This document shows positions 47,216 to 58,600 of a stretch of 64,000 bases of DNA, piece after piece. How positions within the stretch are numbered: the stretch's first letter is position 1; each line of letters opens with the position of its first letter. The DNA comes from Luidia sarsii. Taxonomy: Eukaryota > Echinodermata > Asteroidea > Paxillosida > Luidiidae. Below the pieces are notes generated by a model. That model ran no database searches, was not told the DNA's origin, and worked only from the letters and a program-made list of their open reading frames with translations. A program made the position numbers and the translations under genes. The stretch covers positions 4,526,621-4,590,620 of the forward strand of contig OX465117.1 in the NCBI GenBank assembly GCA_949987565.1. Reading direction: 5' to 3'.

Positions 47216-47400
47216 CGTTCCATGCTGGATGACAATCAAGTCCACAAGCCCGCCGCCAACGGCAGAGCCCCTTATAATCCGGTTTGCGCATTAAAGCGTT
47301 AGACGTCAGGAAATCTAACGCAATGCAAAGTGGCCTCGTGTAAGAACGCTCGGCTAACAACCTATAAGTCCGGGGTTTGATTCCTGGGGCAGCTTTTCCA
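47216..47400 (+). repeat. tRNA-like module
   Basis: Partner of 10355-10520: CCGCCGCCAACGGCAGAGCC leader, GTGGCCTCGTGTAAG, GGGGTTTGATTCC. Confidence 0.5.
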
Positions 47401-47431
47401 GTTTATTTTTTTCTCGGGCCGATCCCGCAGG

Positions 47432-47770
47432 TTAAATGGATAAAGTGATCGAGGTGGAAATATCACGGTGTGGTCCGTGTTAAAGTTTGCGACTAAACAG
47501 TAATTGTTTTCGGAGAGGGAATAGGTTCTCAAGAATTCAGTAGCTTGATAGTTACCTGCAAAATTCAGACGAGCCCTCTGAGGTCCGCAAACCCCTACAT
47601 CGTCATTCCAAATAGATGAAGCTGTGATGCTATCATCAGGGATTCGACCATCTTCCATACCAAGGGGCTCCTCTCGTGAACAACAGGCCATTCCTAAATC
47701 AAAGGGACACAAAGGAGTGAGTCGAATACAAAAACCACACAGCGGTAATTGTGATCCGTCAAAAAAACCC
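47432..47770 (-). pseudogene. orphan exon 3 of a discoidin gene (copy F)
   Basis: Exon 3 is intact at 47693-47556 (138 nt, acceptor TTTAG, donor GTAAC) and reads CSREEPLGMEDGRIPDDSIT through GPQRARLNFA. Part of intron 2 lies above it and part of intron 3 below it. Intron 3 stops abruptly at 47432 where the inverted-repeat arm begins, and intron 2 stops at 47771 where the minisatellite begins. No other exon is attached, so it cannot make a protein by itself. Confidence 0.85.
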
Positions 47771-49030
47771 GTGTAGCCACCGAATACATCCCGGGCAGTA
47801 CGTGTAGCCGCAGAATACATCCCGAGCAGTCCGTGTAGCCACCGAATACATCCCGAGCAGTCCATGTAGCCGCCGAATACATCCCGAGCAGTCCGTGTAG
47901 CCGCCGAATACATCCCGAGCAGTCCATGTAGCCGCCGAATACATCCCGAGCAGTCCGTGTAGCCGCCGAATACATCCCGAGCAGTCCGTGTAGCCGCCGA
48001 ATACATCCCGAGCAGTCCGTGTAGCCGCCGAATACATCCCGAGCAGTCCGTGTAGCCACCGAATACATCCCGAGCAGTCCGTGTAGCCACCGAATACATC
48101 CCGAGCAGTCCGTGTAGCCGCCGAATACATCCCGAGCAGTCCGTGTAGCCGCCGAATACATCCCGAGCAGTCCGTGTAGCCGCCGAATACATCCCGAGCA
48201 GTCCGTGTAGCCGCCGAATACATCCCGAGCAGTCCCTGTAGCCGCCGAATACATCCCGAGCAGTCCGTGTAGCCGCCGAATACATCCCGAGCAGTCCGTG
48301 TAGCCGCCGAATACATCCCGAGCAGTCCATGTAGCCGCCGAATACATCCCGAGCAGTCCGTGTAGCCGCCGAATACATCCCGAGCAGTCCGTGTAGCCGC
48401 CGAATACATCCCGAGCAGTCCGTGTAGCCGCCGAATACATCCCGAGCAGTCCGTGTAGCCGCCGAATACATCCCGAGCAGTCCGTGTAGCCGCCGAATAC
48501 ATCCCGAGCAGTCCGTGTAGCCACCGAATACATCCCGAGCAGTCCGTGTAGCCGCAGAATACATCCCGAGCAGTTCGTGTAGCCGCCGAATACATCCCGA
48601 GCAGTCCGTGTAGCCGCCGAATACATCCCGAGCAGTCCGTGTAGCCACCGAATACATCCCGAGCAGTCCGTGTAGCCGCCGAATACATCCCGAGCAGTCC
48701 GTGTAGCCGCCGAATACATCCCGAGCAGTCCGTGTAGCCGCCGAATACATCCCGAGCAGTCCATGTAGCCGCCGAATACATCCCGAGCAGTCCGTGTAGC
48801 CACCGAATACATCCCGAGCAGTCCGTGTAGCCGCCGAATACATCCCGAGCAGTCCATGTAGCCGCCGAATACATCCCGAGCAGTCCGTGTAGCCGCCGAA
48901 TACATCCCGAGCAGTCCGTGTAGCCGCCGAATACATCCCGGGCAGTCCGTGTAGCAGCCGAATACATCCCGAGCAGTCCGTGTAGCCGCCGAATACATCC
49001 CGAGCAGTCCGTGTAGCAACCGAATACATC
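47771..49030 (-). repeat. 31-bp minisatellite, about 40 units
   Basis: The unit contains GTGTAGCCGCCGAATACATC then CCGAGCAGTCC. Successive CCCGAGCAG words are spaced exactly 31 bp apart (47821, 47852 and on). Variants include CACC for CGCC and CCATG for CCGTG. The unit has no stop on the minus strand in any frame, which makes three long open frames of 31-residue periodicity; they are an artefact of the repeat. Confidence 0.95.
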
Positions 49031-49720
49031 TGATACATTAATGTTCAAATTTGCTTTTAAATTTACAACATTAGGGGCTTGAAATGTGGTCCTATTTTAT
49101 CTGTACAATTAAATGGATGCTTCCCAAAATCCATGCAGTAATTCGATTTAGACGACTGCACACGAGTCGCCGCACTTTGCTCATCATCGTCTCGGCTGAC
49201 ATTTTACCGAGACATCTAGCCCAACCCTTCACCATACCCATTGTTTTGGAAATAATCCGCGCATACTCATGTAAAAACAAATCAATGACTCGCATTCGCC
49301 AACCCCTATCTTGCTATTTTCAGGAACAATCCGTCACTGAAAATTATCAATGATATTACGAAATCAAAATCAACAAAATTGACTGTGCGACCGAAATCTG
49401 CCAATAACGAAGACTATATTATTGTGTATGTGCGTGACGAATGACACCCGGATAAGTTGGCAGAAGCATGACCGTTAGGCCGGAATGGCGCCCTCAATAT
49501 GTATAAAATACAGACTACCTGATCGAATGAAAAAAAAAAACACTTTTTGCTTTGGATCAAACGTCCACACTGCTAAAGTTTCAAGTGACAATTTCCACCG
49601 AAATTGCAAGACTCCAGTAAACGAACGATTTAACGTGATTTTGCTTTATTTGTTTGGTCATTCTTGTTTATGTTTTTCCGGGGAGGGGGGTAGGTTTAGT
49701 GCGCTGCATTATTTACCAGA
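49031..49720 (+). repeat. dispersed repeat X, copy 9
   Basis: Complete copy with CTCGGCTGACATTTTACCG and CATGACCGTTAGGCCGG. It starts at the end of the minisatellite. Confidence 0.6.
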
Positions 49721-50715
49721 TCACAACGAAGTCCACAAGCCCGGCGCAAGCGGCAAAGCCCCTTATAACCCGGTTTGACTATTAAACTGTTTAGATGTGA
49801 GGACGTGTTACGCAATGCACGTGGCCTTGTGAGAAAAAAAACCCAAACGCTGGTCTGGCAACGTGTAGGTGGTTTGATTCCTGGGGACACCTTTTTATTT
49901 CCATTGTTTACTCGGCGGGATTCAGTGTGCTGCACTCTTTACTCGCTGATAACGAAATCCAAAAGCCCGCCGCCAACGGCAATGCCCCTTATTATCCGGC
50001 TTGCCTATTAATGTATCAGATGCGCAAATCGGGTGCTGCGTAAATGGGGTGTCCTTGTGGAAAAACGCTTGGCTAACAAAATAAAGGTTCGTGGTTCGTA
50101 TCCGGGTTTGGGATATTATAATTATTTTTTTTTTTTATATTCCCAAGAACCCACAGTTATAAATAAGGAGTTTAAAAAACTCCCATAAACACCAACGTCA
50201 CATTTGGCGCATGTCGATGTGTCGGTGTGATGCTGGCCTCATAATCCATATTTGCGTCTTCGTATTGGAAGGTCGGATCTCCGAGAGAAGGCGGGCGAGC
50301 AGGTGCCGTGGCGGGATCCCGACGGAGCGGGGACTGGAGGCGGCCCGTGAGGATGCTCAGCGGCGAGCCCGGGCCGGAGATAAGGCGGGACTGGAGGGTC
50401 CGAAGAAAGTCGCTGGGTTCGGAGAAAGAGGGTGGCAGCGGAATTGGAATAAAACATAAAACAACCCGGGACCAGAATCAGAATGGGACCCACAGGCGCA
50501 GGTCTGGGTAGAACGAACCGAGGACAGCGAGTGGAGCGGGAAGACGAGTCGACACGCCGGGAGGGAGCGGAACGGCCAGAGGGCTCGCGCACCGAGCACT
50601 CCCTGCTCATCCCCCGCCGTAGTAGCCGTCCTGTCCCCGGTAGAGCTGGAGGTTGCTTGCTGTCGTCCACGATCTCCGATCTTACCATACAATCTCCAAC
50701 GAGATAAGGGGAGGA
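49721..50715 (+). repeat. composite repeat with two tRNA-like modules and GC-rich tail (copy D)
   Basis: tRNA-like modules at about 49805-49895 and 50035-50110, core about 50175-50265, GC-rich tail to about 50715. Downstream of gene D as in A, B and C; absent downstream of E. Confidence 0.55.
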
Positions 50716-51593
50716 GGCTAATATAAATCGACAATAGAACAACAATAGAACATTTATTATTCTAATACCAGACACACATACAAATATGAAATTCAATTAC
50801 AGAATAATCAATGACAAGAATGTTGACAAAAGGTGCTGTTACTCGCTTCATGTTGCTATTAGCTAACATCACAATGTCATATCTAAGCAGCTATAAGGCA
50901 AGTAGTTAACACAATCTCGAGTTGTTCCTGTAAATCTGATGGGTTATTTTAAGAATGAAAAAAGTAATTTTAATGGCCAAAGCAAAACTGTTCCAAATAT
51001 TTACGTTTACTGGCTAAAATGACAAAATACAAATCTCGTAAATTAGGAGGACCATTCTTAAAAGCTTACAAATGTAATTAAAAGAGTCTGAACGAAAGTG
51101 AACATAACATCAGTATTTTACTCATTTGAATTTTAATTCAAGGCGATTTAAATGGTGGACGAATTCATCATTTCAATTTTGACGGTAATTCATTTTTCCA
51201 AATTTTGTTCATGTTGTAAGGATAAATTGCCGTTTGTTTCACTTCTCAGAGAAAGATCGAGCAAGTATATACTATAATAATGTCCAAATATTATCCACGA
51301 AATCCTTTAGTCCATTTTGCATTCTTAATGTACAAGATTATTCCAGTAAAGTTGGATTTTATTAATGAAAGACTGGTTGAGAACTGAATCTAAAGCTAGT
51401 ATTACTTTAAAACAAAACTGTACAAACCATCACTTAAATCAAGTACACTGCAATGACAACATTCTAAGGACCTCACCAAACAATACTTGACCATTTAATT
51501 CAATGTATGCACATCAACACTAGGTACCACTCACTTTCTGCATTCTCATTTTCGATTATAAGGTTAGTTAAAACGAGTTTATAATTTCATTGT
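50716..51593. other. 3' flank of copy D, no gene seen
   Basis: AT-rich and homologous to the flanks of A, B and C. Confidence 0.5.
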
Positions 51594-53302
51594 TTAGTCA
51601 AATTCCTTGCATACCAATACTTCAAATCGCATCGAAGGTAAAACTTGCCACTCCGTGGGTACAATGCGCAGGACGCGTGTGTACAAGAGATCCTCGAGTC
51701 GTGCAGTCACTAGACTGTGTCTATCAACGTTGCCCTCAAACTGCAAGACAACACAATAGAACAGACGAGAATCATTGCCAACTATACAAATGAAGCTCTC
51801 GTAAGAATAGAGGGTGATTAAACACTGCCTTATTGTGCATGTAGCTATCGGTATGAACGAGATTGTGTTCTTTTGTGTCGTTCATTTCACATTGTTACTC
51901 ACCTCTGCTATTGTCCCCTCGGCCGAAAGGACGTTGGTCCATTGGTTGCAGTCGTCACTGTACATGACGCGGTACTTGGTCGTTCGCTGGTCCGCATCAC
52001 CGCGCCCCTGTGTGATGACACCCGTGATGTATTCCTTTCTTTTGAAGTCCACCTGTATCCATGGTGATGGATCCTCGAACTTCGGGCACCAGGATTCGGC
52101 GGTCGAACCTGCAAACAAAAAGTTTAAGGACGTGCCTCCTTTTATGCTACGTAATTCTCAGCAAACATGGATAAAATGATCGAGGGTGAAGTATCACGAA
52201 GGCTGTAGTCCGTGTTAATGTTGGCGACTAAACAATATGAGAGGGGATAGGTTGACAAGAAATCAGTAGCATAGTTACCTGTTAATTTCAGACGAGCCCT
52301 CTGAGGTCCGCAAACCCCTACATTTTCATTATAAATAGATGAAGCTGTGATGCTCTCATCAGGGATTCGACCATCTTCCATACCAAGAGGCTCCTCTCTT
52401 GAACAACGGGACATTCCTAAATCAAAGAGACACAAAGGAGTCATATGAAAAAACACACAACGTTAATCATGATTCATTTCGATCTAAATAAAACTTAAAA
52501 TAAAAACAAATCAATAAAAAACTGACTGTGTGCTTTTCAACAAACCTGAAAAAAATTAAGAAAAATAGGACTGCACTGGGATTGTAACCGATACCTCTGG
52601 TTGTGCGTACCAGTGCTTTTCCATCTGAGCTATCCAGCCTTTAGTTAGATGGTGACCTTTTGCCGGGGTTGGGGCAACAGTAGAAAGCACATCAAACAGT
52701 TAACTGCCGTATATATATATATATGCCTCTTATTTAAAACTTAAAATACTATAATGCCAAAAATTGTCAACTGCTATACAATTGACTCAAAAAGCCAACA
52801 TGAAAATCTAAAAAAAAAAAAAAAAAAATACTGCCTATCAGAACGTTCAAGCCAGTAGAATCGAAACGTCGGTCCCTCGCCTTTTCAAAATATAAAATCC
52901 TTTTCTACTTTAACCCAGATACAATTGACTGATTGGCATACACCAGTCCGAATCATGGAGTTACTTACTGCAGTCATAGTAGGTCGCCTTGAAGGGCTTA
53001 GTAGATGCCATCTGGGTGTTGTCTCCGTCGACTTGAACTTTGGTGCACCGACACGGACGCTTACCTAGAGTCTTCCAGGGAAACGTGTCGCTCACGTCAC
53101 GCCCCATGTCGCAAAACATCGCTTTTAAAAAATGAAAAGCAAGACACGAATTAACTCAGCCCCAATAACCATCACATGACGCATTAAATCAGTGTCATGA
53201 ATGCAGTAGTAAACTTGGCAGTGTCATAATTGTCTCACCTGCTATTTCGTTTGAGAACAGGATGAGAGCAAGGATCGCCAACATCTCCACAAAGACAGCC
53301 AT
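51594..53302 (-). CDS. secreted F5/8 type C (discoidin) domain protein, copy D (complete, 235 aa)
   Basis: Exons 53302-53239, 53121-52969, 52416-52279, 52108-51903 and 51740-51594 join to 708 nt with one stop and the family's phases (1,1,1,0). Residues 1-21 are a signal peptide (MAVFVEMLAILALILFSNEI). Exon 2 (residues 22-72) is a diverged, shorter N-terminal module that keeps PCRCTKVQVDG and KPFKATYYDC but lacks the ESDDPAEIRRLLNC tail. Exons 3-5 (73-235) are a discoidin domain very close to A/B/C: CSREEPLGMEDGRIPD, WIQVDFKRKEYITGVITQG, LRIVPTEW, VLVC. SDDG is SDDC here, adding a cysteine. Intron 1 is only 117 nt. The mosaic of diverged 5' and conserved 3' half is the reverse of gene E. Confidence 0.88.
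52567..52640 (-). repeat. tRNA-derived element in intron 2 of copy D
   Basis: The minus strand gives a 74-nt tRNA-like shape: box A TAGCTCAGATGG, a perfect anticodon stem CTGGT/ACCAG with a 7-nt loop, and box B GGTTACAATCCC. C replaces the universal T33, and the acceptor and T stems have mismatches, so it is a tRNA-derived repeat and not a working gene. Confidence 0.5.
52707..52725. repeat. TA microsatellite
   Basis: Short (TA)n run in intron 2 of D; an A run follows at about 52810-52829. Confidence 0.8.
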
Positions 53303-53355
53303 TATGATGAGAAGTTATGCGCAGCGTTGGTAACGTCAGACGGTGAGCCCCACGC

Positions 53356-53361
53356 CTATAC
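53356..53361 (-). promoter_or_regulatory. possible TATA element of copy D
   Basis: The minus strand reads GTATAGGCGTG about 55 nt above the ATG. It is weaker than the TATATAA of the other copies, and the surrounding promoter is different. Confidence 0.35.
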
Positions 53362-55622
53362 ACTCCCTATGATGGCTCCAAGCAGTGTGACGACGTTACC
53401 GTGTTGTCTCCCTGATTATCATCCACTCTCCACGACGTGGTATACCAAAGCAAATGGTTTCCATGACAATGATTAGTTCGTCTATTGATTACCTTCCATA
53501 AAGTCCTCCACCAAGCGGGTCAAGACAATGCAACGGGAATCACGTGAAGGTTTATGGGCCCCAAGCCCTAATGGATCTGCGCGGGCAGTTATTAGCTGCT
53601 TCAAGATTACTCCAGACTGTAATTATGTCGAAGGATATAAGTTGCAAAGCTACATGCATAATGCTGATATTAGAAAGTAATGAGATGTCTGTAATTTCCT
53701 CAGCAGGTAATCTGGCAAATCACAAAATCACAATTGGAGTACGGAACAACTCCAATGAATTACATTCTCCTCGAATTATATTCTGCCTACGATATCTACA
53801 TGAGATACATGCATAGGAACTCTATGTTTTACACATAATTATTTCTAGTCATCCAATACGCCAATTTTACATGGAGAAGGGAAAACCATCTCGTACGCTT
53901 ACCTTGATAACGATCGTTTACATTGATCGGCCGTTGTACTGACGTCGTGCTGGCCGAGCAGAGATTCGAGTGATTTTTGTTGACGATGACTCTCCACCGA
54001 GGTTGGTTTCATTTAGATGTAGTCTGCTCTTCCCATCCTTAATTATCCTGACATCTCTCGATCGAATTATTTGGTTTATTTTACCTTACTTTGAAATGCT
54101 CTGCCTGCGGTAGCTTGCGGGAGAATGCCACTGCCAAACCTTGCCGTGTCTGAACTTACCGGCTAAGGCCAGAAATTACAAACAGGTCTAAGTGGCTACG
54201 ATCCTTCTCTATGGCTAGTCTCCAGCCAATGACGTTTGACATGACCTTTGACCGCCTTCCTATGTGGTCGGGAGCATTGCCCTTACGAGCTGTTTGAGAT
54301 AAAACGGCACAAGTGCTTCACCATAATACTCCACGTGACGTTCTCACCAGCGTTCGCCACCATTCTCTGACTGAGGGCGGAGTAATTCCCATCCCTGATC
54401 GTTATTCCTTGCAAGATGTAACAACGCATGGCTGTATATGGATGGGAGAACATAAACGAAAGAGATCTAGTAAAGAAAGCCTAAAGTACGTCACACAAAC
54501 TTTCTTGGCGTAGATGAGCAACACCTTTAATGAATGAAACGATCTACATGAACATTTTACTCCTTGTATACGTATATATCGAGCTTTATAAGCAACACAT
54601 TGGGCCTATAGACCTGATGGGTAGATGTCAGTACGCCGATAGAGTCGAGGCAAAATGATGACGAAACAATGGAATAAGCACATGGTGAAATATAATCCAT
54701 AAGATTTTTGTCTTATGGTGCTCCACAAAAATGTTAATGTTAAAGTTAATGTTTACGTACAAATTAGTGCAGAAAATATTATTGCCTTAAATAATTTGCT
54801 AAATTCCATACCTATACCAAAGCAAACATCACTTTATGTAGTCTTTAATTTATACATTCATTAGACATATCCAAAAAAGCTTTTGTTAACATTAATTATA
54901 TTGAAATATGTTGGACGTGTTAAATGGGAATTTGTTCTAGGCGTTAGAGCTCTCTGCGCATGCTTGGCAAATCTTGCACATGCGCAGATCTGTACGTGTC
55001 AGACCGGGATCCCCTGAGAGAGTGTCTATCAGCCAGGCAATCCGTGAATGACGTCACCGGTAGTACCGACTGCCGACTCAGTACGTAATGCACGCACTGC
55101 ACTGGGGCGTGTCAACACGCTTCTTTCCCACTTTCCAACTACCTTTGAGAATGGTCCTTCTAGGATCGAAACATCAGGCCCTCCAAATTGTTGATAATTT
55201 CTTTTTAATCGTGTTAGTCAGTAAGCTGCAGTTTCCTTATTTTGGAGTAGTACTGTAAATATAAATACACCTGTATATACAAATTTGCAAAATTTGCGAT
55301 TGTTGGATCTGGTTTACTTAATATGAATTTTGATCACTTATAGGTCATGAACTTTCACAAAAATAATTAAGAAGCTTAATCTAAAAAACAGCCATTTTGT
55401 AAAATAATGTTAAAGCTTTATTTACACTAATAACATAATCTTAATGACATCACTTGTCCCGTGTATGCTGTCTCATCACCGATCCATGTCAGAGTACTGA
55501 GAGTTTAAAACGAAGTGTAACATTGTATCCAGCGAGAAAAAGATACAAATCCTTCGTAATTCATCACTGCTCAATAATGGTTTATTGTAGAGACGGTGCG
55601 GAATACACGGATTTTGTTTCAA
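53362..55622. other. intergenic between D and E, no supported gene
   Basis: 53880-54310 matches the duplicated upstream sequence near 60160-60960 (GATCGGCCGTTGTACTGAC, TCTGCTCTTCCCATC, CTCTGCCTGCGGTAGC). The rest is AT-rich; frames at 53544-53816 and 54313-54513 have no recognisable motif. CRE-like TGACGTCA-type words near 55050 are not tied to a gene. Confidence 0.45.
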
Positions 55623-58600
55623 TTATTCATTAGTTTCGACAATATTCTTGCAGCCCAGCAACTCAAAGCGCAGACAGCAATAGGGATAAAAGGCCACGGG
55701 TTCAATGCGCAGGTATCGTGCCGGCACATACGACATGAAATCTCGTCTCACAGGAGTATCGCTGTCCGTGTTGCCATGGAACTATAGAAATAAAGATAGC
55801 AACCTTTTAGATAGGACAAGGAGGTTTGCGTTGTGCAATCACAATGTGCAGTGTTTGTGGTGCCAGTAGGAGCACATACTGCACGAAACGTTGTGCTACC
55901 GGCTCTTCTTAGAGCCATACTCATTCTAGAAAGAGATGACTTACACGGTGTCACAGCAAACGCTCGATATTGAAATCTAAAACTCAGTCCGGTTTATAAC
56001 AGCCGAATGTGATATTCTTCACTCATCAAAGGATTTAGTCCTTGATTTAGTGTTCGTCAAATATTTGAGTTTAGATTTCCAAGTTTGTTTATTATTATAA
56101 GACTTACCAGCTGCGTGTTTTGCGGGGAGCACATGGCGTGGTCCCAATGCTCGCCGTCATCTCCGTACAGAACACGGTATTCAGTCACCCATCTCTCACT
56201 ACCTCCTCGGCCTTGTGTGATCACACCGGTGACGTAGACCTTTCTCATGAAGTCGACCTGTATCCACAAGTCCTGGTCATCGCCGGCAGCACACCAGGCC
56301 TGAGCGCCATCTGTGCATTAAACAAACGCATTGTGGATTTCAGGATGAGATTTGAAACAAAAACATCCACGTGGCCACAGCTGTAGCGATGTTCTTGTTT
56401 CTCCTAATTGTAATCAAATTAGTCCGTTGGATGACTGAGACAAAGCCTGAGCCCGAGTCACTGCCGCGTGTACGACAGGCCCCCAAGTAGGCGCCAGTTG
56501 AAGACCCGCATTAGCCCCTGAATGAGCGACGCCTATGTCCGTCATACTGGTATATTGATAAGACAGATGCAGGGCTGGCTTCAGTACACTGTAATCTATT
56601 CTCTGCTAAGCAGCCCATTCCACGAATCTTTACGCAATGGCACCAAAATCTACAGCGTAAGTTCTGCAGTAAGTTATCAGGCATTTCACCACATCCAAGA
56701 CTTAGGCCAGAACAAATTTGGAGTAATTCTTAGCTGTTCTCATTTTAGTTGTCTCGTGAATTGGCGTTACTGCTGCTGCAGTTTGCTCAGCGGGAAAATC
56801 GAAGCGCAAAAAGATAATTGAGAGCCTTAATTATGGAATATTTATCGCCACTAGGCCTGTAGATTTAACGAGAATTGATTTTTGCGTTTCGATTTGTCGT
56901 GAAAATTCAACAGGTTTTGAAAAGGTAAAATCCTCGATTGACTTCACTCAGTACAACGATAAAACGCAGACTTACTTATTACGGCGATTCGCATGGTGTC
57001 ATTTTCGTGCTATAACAATAATAATGTGTTGATAAGTCGAGTTGTGTGAAGACGATTTGAAGTTAAAAACGCAGGCACTCCATAACGCTATGACGAAATT
57101 CTTCCGCCAGAACAATTTAACGCGTGCGTTACGCCACGTATCTTGGAATTGGCTTCAAGTCTTCATACTCGGTACAGAGTACAGTAAGCACATTGGTTTG
57201 GTATCTTACCTGTGTTATGAAGCCGTGCCATATGGGGTGTGTAGTAAGACTCTGGGCTGTCAGACGTGTAATAGACCGAAGAAGCACTGATGCTACCATC
57301 AGGGATGCTGCCATCTTCCATGCCAATAGGCTGAACATCCTCAGAACGACAAGGAGACATACCTGGAAGAAGGAAGACAAATAAGAACACAAAACAACTG
57401 AAGGTAATCGACGATGAAAATTTCGAGGAATATAGAAGAGGCTCCAATGTTTGGCGTGAACACTCACCGGAGCAATTCAGCAGCCGTCGTATCTCGGCCG
57501 GGTCGTCGCTCTCGAAGAAGCTGTCGTAGTAGGTGACCGGGAAGGGTCTACACAATGCCTGGGTGCTGGTGCGCCCGCCGACGCGGACCTGAGTGCACTG
57601 GCAAGGGTCCTTTACCGGGATCACCCAGCGGTAACTGTTGCCCGTGGCCGGGTCGGGTTCCTGTCCGATAATGCACGGTATCGCGGCTGTAGGGAGAAAA
57701 AAAAAGAACAGATTACAATTTTTTGGAAAATCTTTAGAATCAAAAATACCTGAACGGTTGAAAGATTCTTATCGGTGTCCCCAGCTAGGCAAATTATATA
57801 GTTGGCAATTTGGGAGGCCACCATCTTAAGGTTGAATAAGTCAGGTGGGGAGGGCGATGGTATACGCGAAACCAGTGGTCTCTAGTTCTGCAATCGAGTT
57901 AAGGTTTTATCTGTGCCATTTTCTTTTTATTCTTTTTGTTCAATCAGAACATTATTTCGTAATGTATGGAACATAGCGTATCGATCATTGCAGAATCTTT
58001 CCACTGAATGAAAGGAACAGAAACTAACGCAGGGAAGTATAATACCATGGAAGGTATATAGGGAAGGCGATAGACTGATGAGCTAGACTGGGAAATGGGG
58101 ATTGGAAAGGAGGGAAGCTGGTAGACAGATCACGATGGGATCAAAGGGAAAATCAAGTTGTAGGAAAAGATGGAAGGAGGGAAGCTGGTAGACAGATTAA
58201 GGACATATCAAAAGGAATATCAAGCAGCAGGGAATGGATTAATGGCGAAAAGCTGGTAGACAGACTAAAATCGGATCAAAGGGAAAGGTTAAGCAAGTAG
58301 GGAAGGAATTAAATGATGCAAACTTGTCTACAGTCCAAGGTGAGATCGAAAGGAAATTCAAGCAGTTTAGCGACATGGTGGAAAGAGGAAAGCTGGTATA
58401 TAGACAGACCAGTGGAGATCAAAGTAACATGCATATATCAGGCGAACGGGAAATCAGTGAAGGGATTAAAGGAGATATCGAAGTATAATGATCAATGAGA
58501 AGGAAGTACATGGTTTGAACAAAGGTAAGAACCCGTACGTGAGCACAATTAAACAAAGTGATTCAAACAATTACACTGTTGACTGACTTCAATGGCAGTA

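Larger units (their letters stand above)
39691..47431 (-). repeat. right arm of large inverted repeat
   Basis: Reverse complement of 10312-17870, with the same order of X repeats, MITE, tRNA-like composites, THAP element and foldback. Main differences: an insert of about 190 bp at 42106-42297 and a replaced block at 45470-45671. It is joined to orphan exon 1 (G) on the left and orphan exon 3 (F) on the right. Confidence 0.85.

Noticed and set aside
47771..49030. CRISPR array
   Set aside because: The units are directly adjacent without unique spacers, and this is an animal genome.
47362..49048. Three overlapping open frames of 429-558 codons
   Set aside because: They are the same 31-bp repeat read in three frames. 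The longest merely runs on through orphan exon 3 and introns.
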